Shown: positions 6,554 through 8,691 of the stretch, piece after piece | Position numbering within the stretch: position 1 is the first letter of the stretch | How the letters are laid out: each line of letters begins with the position of its first letter | Source: CAZUZS01 sp964624795 | Lineage (GTDB): Bacteria > Calditrichota > Calditrichia > RBG-13-44-9 | Direction of reading: 5' to 3' | NCBI GenBank assembly: GCA_964624795.1 | Contig: CAZUZS010000128.1 | Span: 1-8,691, forward strand | DNA length: 8,691 bases | Translations under genes and position numbers: made by a program | Notes under the pieces: generated by a model | Databases searched by the model: none | Told to the model about the DNA's origin: nothing | What the model saw: the letters and a program-made list of their open reading frames with translations, nothing else

Positions 6554-7060
6554 ATGATAACAAAATTGTCAAAATGTCTTTTATTTGCGTTCACATTGTT
6601 AAGCTTTGGCTGCCGGGATACCACCAGCCCCGGAAAAGTAGGAATGGAGCTGCTTTGGAAACAGGAACTGCCGGTACACTCCTCTATTGTATTTGCTTCA
6701 GCCGACATAACCATTGATGGGAACTTCCTCTACTTTGCCGATACTTATGACAAGCTCTATAAAATCGATGTAAATGGGAAGGGTTTTATGAATGCGAATC
6801 TTCCCAATGGATCGTGGACAGGAGTCCCCGTGGTTTTTGAGGATTTGGTTGTGGCAGGCTCGGCGGACCTTTCGGGCGAGTCAATTTTCTTGGGAGAAAA
6901 GCTACAAGGCCGAAAGACACTGGTAAAAGGCACCGGCACCATCGGCTACCGGTTTCAACCTTCCCGAATTGGGCCGGTATTGAAGGTGGCTTTAACACCA
7001 TTATTTAATTTGAGCCACATCGATTTATTTGGCGGGATCGGTCTTGGTCTGACATTCTGA
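6554..7060 (+). CDS. Putative chimeric lipoprotein: PQQ-propeller start, barrel-like end
   Basis: The 168-residue product begins with a lipoprotein signal peptide (residues 1-20, LSFGC, lipidation at Cys20). Residues 33-105 read like the opening of a PQQ-type beta-propeller: LLWKQELP, then ITIDGNFLYFADTYDKLYKIDVNGK, then GVPVVFEDLVVAGSAD. A propeller would need several more such blades. From about residue 115 the pattern changes to GTIGYRFQPSRIGPVLKVAL (127-146), TPLF and GGIGLGLTF at the C-terminus. That resembles the last strands of a Bacteroidota-type outer-membrane barrel ending in Phe. The halves do not belong to one known fold, so I read this as a fusion left by a deletion, or an assembly error near the gap. 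I use ATG 6554 with GAGG five bases upstream; a TTG at 6512 would add 14 residues before the signal peptide. It is probably not a working protein. Confidence 0.55.
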   Translation: MITKLSKCLLFAFTLLSFGCRDTTSPGKVGMELLWKQELPVHSSIVFASADITIDGNFLYFADTYDKLYKIDVNGKGFMNANLPNGSWTGVPVVFEDLVVAGSADLSGESIFLGEKLQGRKTLVKGTGTIGYRFQPSRIGPVLKVALTPLFNLSHIDLFGGIGLGLTF

Positions 7061-7168
7061 AATCGAGAAGAAGACAGGGTAAATCCGATTGTTCAATGTG
7101 TAATTTCGAAAAATACAACCCTTAGTCATCATAAGACCGAGGGTGGTTCTCAAAAATGGGGGTCTGCT

Positions 7169-8473
7169 ATGAAGTGTGTCTTTGTCAGGTTTTTATTATC
7201 GCTTGTTCTCATATGCGTCTCATTTATTCCTTTTTCCTGTGAGCAGGATAAAACCCCAGTTCAATCTACCGAATTGGGCAGTATTATCCTCAATTCCGAA
7301 TACGCAGGCGTGACCGATGTAAGAATTGCCATGCACCTGGAAAATAGCCCGGCATTAGCGACATTGGATTTAAACCGCGATGACAGCCTGATATTTTCAA
7401 CGTCTATGGATACCACAGATACTGTGTTTCTCGATACCGGATTGCTTCCCGGAAAAACTTACACCTACCAGGCAAAATTAAGAATGAAAGAAAAACTTAT
7501 CGCCCTGAGTTCGCCTGTGACGATAAAGACCGCTGACACTACCAGCCACAATTTTACCTGGAGGGTGGATACCATTGGAGCGCTTACCAGCTCTCTTAAC
7601 GACATCTGGGGAACAGATCCTGAAAATGTTTATGCAGTTGGGGTCATTCGCCATGAGAATAATGAATGGCACAGCATAGAACACTGGGACGGAAGTGAGT
7701 GGCAGGAACATGAAGTCTTCCCGGCAATATTAGAAGGCATTTTTGGCACGGGCCGTGACGATATTATGGTGGTCGGCACAGAATTAGGTTATGCGTATGC
7801 GGCAAATTGGGACGGCCAGCAGTGGACCCAATTTGAGATGCCGCAATATGATTGGCTGCAGGCTGTATGGGGATCAGCTAAAAATAATTACTATGCGGTA
7901 GGCTTGAGTGGAACTATTTTGCATTATAATGGAGATAGCTGGACTAAAATGGAAAGCGGCGTACAGTATCCGCTATATGACGTATGGGGATTTGAGGACG
8001 GCTCCGTTTATGCCGCAGGAACCGACTTCTCAAATGTGCCTGGTGTGCTGCTAAAATTGGAAGGTTCCGGCTGGATAACAATAATAGAAACTGGCCCTTA
8101 TGATCCGCAACCCGTGGTGCCTTATGGCAGCATATTCGGGGTATGGGGATATGACAGCGACCATCTGTATGTCACCGGCTCCACTGCTTTTTTACTGCAA
8201 AAAGGGGATTGGGTAAAACTGAATGTGCCCAACAGCGACGTCTTTATGGAGAGGGTGAGGGGAAACAGCGTTGCAAATGTATTTATAGCAGGAAATTACA
8301 GCTTGTTGATGCACTGGAACGGATTAAGCTGGAAGCGCTTCCCCGAATTTTATAACAAACCCTGGGGTGATCGCTTCCAAGGAATTTGTTGTTTTGACCG
8401 GGACGTTTTTATTACCGTTCGTGAAGCATCTTCGCTGTCCTATGCCTGGGTTATACACGGAACCGCACGCTAA
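7169..8473 (+). CDS. Lipoprotein with Ig-like domain and seven-bladed beta-propeller
   Basis: This 434-residue protein is probably a periplasmic or surface lipoprotein. The signal peptide covers 1-23, with Cys24 after PFS (a loose lipobox). Residues 35-125 look like a fibronectin/Ig-type beta sandwich (LLPGKTYTYQAKLRMKE, SSPVTIKTAD). From 129 to the end come seven repeats opening near residues 143, 188, 230, 269, 322, 360 and 403. Each has the form LxxVWG-x4-DVYAVG, then a WDG or NG turn and W(T/K). The last repeat (FQGICCFDRDVFITV) is the most diverged. The strand FTWRVDTIG (129-137) before repeat 1 resembles the closing W strand missing from the last repeat, suggesting a propeller closed by both termini. 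Such VWG/AVG repeats are common in secreted proteins of uncharacterised role; no catalytic residues are evident, so binding is more likely than catalysis. Start ATG has a G-rich stretch (7158-7162) six bases upstream. A terminator follows. Confidence 0.8.
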   Translation: MKCVFVRFLLSLVLICVSFIPFSCEQDKTPVQSTELGSIILNSEYAGVTDVRIAMHLENSPALATLDLNRDDSLIFSTSMDTTDTVFLDTGLLPGKTYTYQAKLRMKEKLIALSSPVTIKTADTTSHNFTWRVDTIGALTSSLNDIWGTDPENVYAVGVIRHENNEWHSIEHWDGSEWQEHEVFPAILEGIFGTGRDDIMVVGTELGYAYAANWDGQQWTQFEMPQYDWLQAVWGSAKNNYYAVGLSGTILHYNGDSWTKMESGVQYPLYDVWGFEDGSVYAAGTDFSNVPGVLLKLEGSGWITIIETGPYDPQPVVPYGSIFGVWGYDSDHLYVTGSTAFLLQKGDWVKLNVPNSDVFMERVRGNSVANVFIAGNYSLLMHWNGLSWKRFPEFYNKPWGDRFQGICCFDRDVFITVREASSLSYAWVIHGTAR

Positions 8474-8482
8474 ATAATAACC

Positions 8483-8513
8483 GCCGGAAAGCGGCTACTT
8501 CCCGGCAGTTTTC
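8483..8513 (+). terminator. Intrinsic terminator after the propeller lipoprotein
   Basis: GCCGGAAAG (8483-8491) pairs with CTTCCCGGC (8498-8506) across the six-base loop CGGCTA, with one A-C mismatch, and AGTTTTC follows. It begins nine bases past the stop codon. The U tract is short (four), so termination may be partial. Confidence 0.6.
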
Positions 8514-8520
8514 ATATAGA

Positions 8521-8572
8521 CAAACAAAATAGATAGGAGTCTTCCGTGCCAGGAAAACGCTCTTTTTGTTTG
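8521..8572. repeat. Perfect nine-base inverted repeat in the right-end leader
   Basis: CAAACAAAA (8521-8529) and TTTTGTTTG (8564-8572) are exact reverse complements 34 bases apart. The space between holds AGGAG (8535-8539) and a GTG (8546). The arms could form a stem in RNA that encloses this possible start, or be the ends of a small repeat. Confidence 0.4.
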
Positions 8573-8626
8573 CCGGAATCTCCTCACCTTCAAATTTGGA
8601 AGGGGGTGATTCCGATGATAAGGTGA
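8546..8626 (+). CDS. Possible leader peptide ORF, 26 codons
   Basis: A GTG at 8546, six bases after AGGAG (8535-8539), opens a frame of 26 codons to TGA 8624. The product starts MPGKRSFCLPESP and ends GVIPMIR. I recognise no family, and the peptide has no signal sequence or membrane segment. It lies before a Shine-Dalgarno at the window edge and overlaps two palindromes, as regulatory leader peptides do. It could equally be a chance frame, and the overlap with the hairpin explains much of its sequence. Confidence 0.2.
   Translation: MPGKRSFCLPESPHLQIWKGVIPMIR
8574..8614. repeat. Long imperfect hairpin in the right-end leader
   Basis: CGGAATC (8574-8580) and GATTCCG (8608-8614) pair perfectly. 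Inside them a pyrimidine-rich side (CCTCACCTTC) faces a purine-rich side (GAAGGGGG) around an AAATTT loop, with one mismatch, one wobble and two bulges. No U tract follows, so it is not a simple terminator. It may be an RNA control element for the next gene or a copy of a CCTTC-AAATTT-GGAAGG type interspersed palindrome. Confidence 0.45.
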
Positions 8627-8682
8627 CATCCTGTCGTTCTATTTTCCAGCAAAATTTCTTTTGTCTCTTAACTACCATCAAC

Positions 8683-8688
8683 AAGGAG
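8683..8688 (+). promoter_or_regulatory. Ribosome binding site of a gene beyond the window
   Basis: AAGGAG lies three bases from the end of the window. No ORF of the expected frame is inside, so a plus-strand gene probably starts within about ten bases after the edge. The 170 bases between the terminator and this site would be its promoter and leader. Confidence 0.55.
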
Positions 8689-8691
8689 AAT

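Noticed and set aside
7100..7152. A possible terminator between the two lipoprotein ORFs
   Set aside because: Short complementary pieces exist (ACCCT with AGGGT, CTTA with TAAG), but the stems are weak and no U tract follows.
8451..8684. A 77-codon minus-strand ORF at the right end
   Set aside because: It crosses the terminator and both palindromes and the end of the propeller gene, and its product has no family features.

Overview
The window comes from a draft assembly. Exactly 100 Ns (5959-6058) mark a scaffold join, so gene order is certain only within 1-5958 and within 6059-8691. The genes suggest a Gram-negative bacterium of the Bacteroidota/Calditrichota/Ignavibacteriota type (FCB group or a close candidate phylum). 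The pointers are a Wzi-family outer-membrane protein, lipoproteins with short signal peptides, a barrel-like C-terminus ending in Phe, and two putative promoters with TTG-N19-TA spacing. This placement is inference; there is no rRNA or other marker to fix it.

Left block (1-5958), all genes on the minus strand. In transcription order: an elongation factor G of the subfamily that lacks the catalytic histidine (TTG start, strong Shine-Dalgarno), then an intrinsic terminator whose stem is complete only on the minus strand, then a two-gene operon. The operon is a HIT-family Ap4A-phosphorylase-like protein overlapping hutI (imidazolonepropionase) by ATGA, and it closes with a second intrinsic terminator. 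After a 226-base spacer with a plausible promoter comes a 583-residue Wzi-family capsule-assembly outer-membrane protein with an SLH-like N-terminus (TTG start); its stop codon is the first triplet of the window. These are mostly ordinary housekeeping and envelope genes.

Right block (6059-8691), plus strand and AT-richer by eye. It opens at the gap edge with a GTAG/REP-like double palindrome, the kind of repeat that often breaks assemblies. About 440 bases without a convincing gene follow. Next is a short lipoprotein ORF that reads as a PQQ-propeller start joined to the last strands of an unrelated outer-membrane barrel, then a complete lipoprotein with an Ig-like domain and a seven-bladed beta-propeller. 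A terminator follows, and the window ends in a palindrome-rich leader with a possible 26-codon ORF and a Shine-Dalgarno for a gene that starts just past the edge.

No CRISPR array, tRNA, rRNA, transposase or phage gene was seen. I see no convincing new multi-gene system. The items most worth a second look are the chimeric ORF beside the gap, the REP-like element, the structured leader at the right end, and the histidine-less EF-G.
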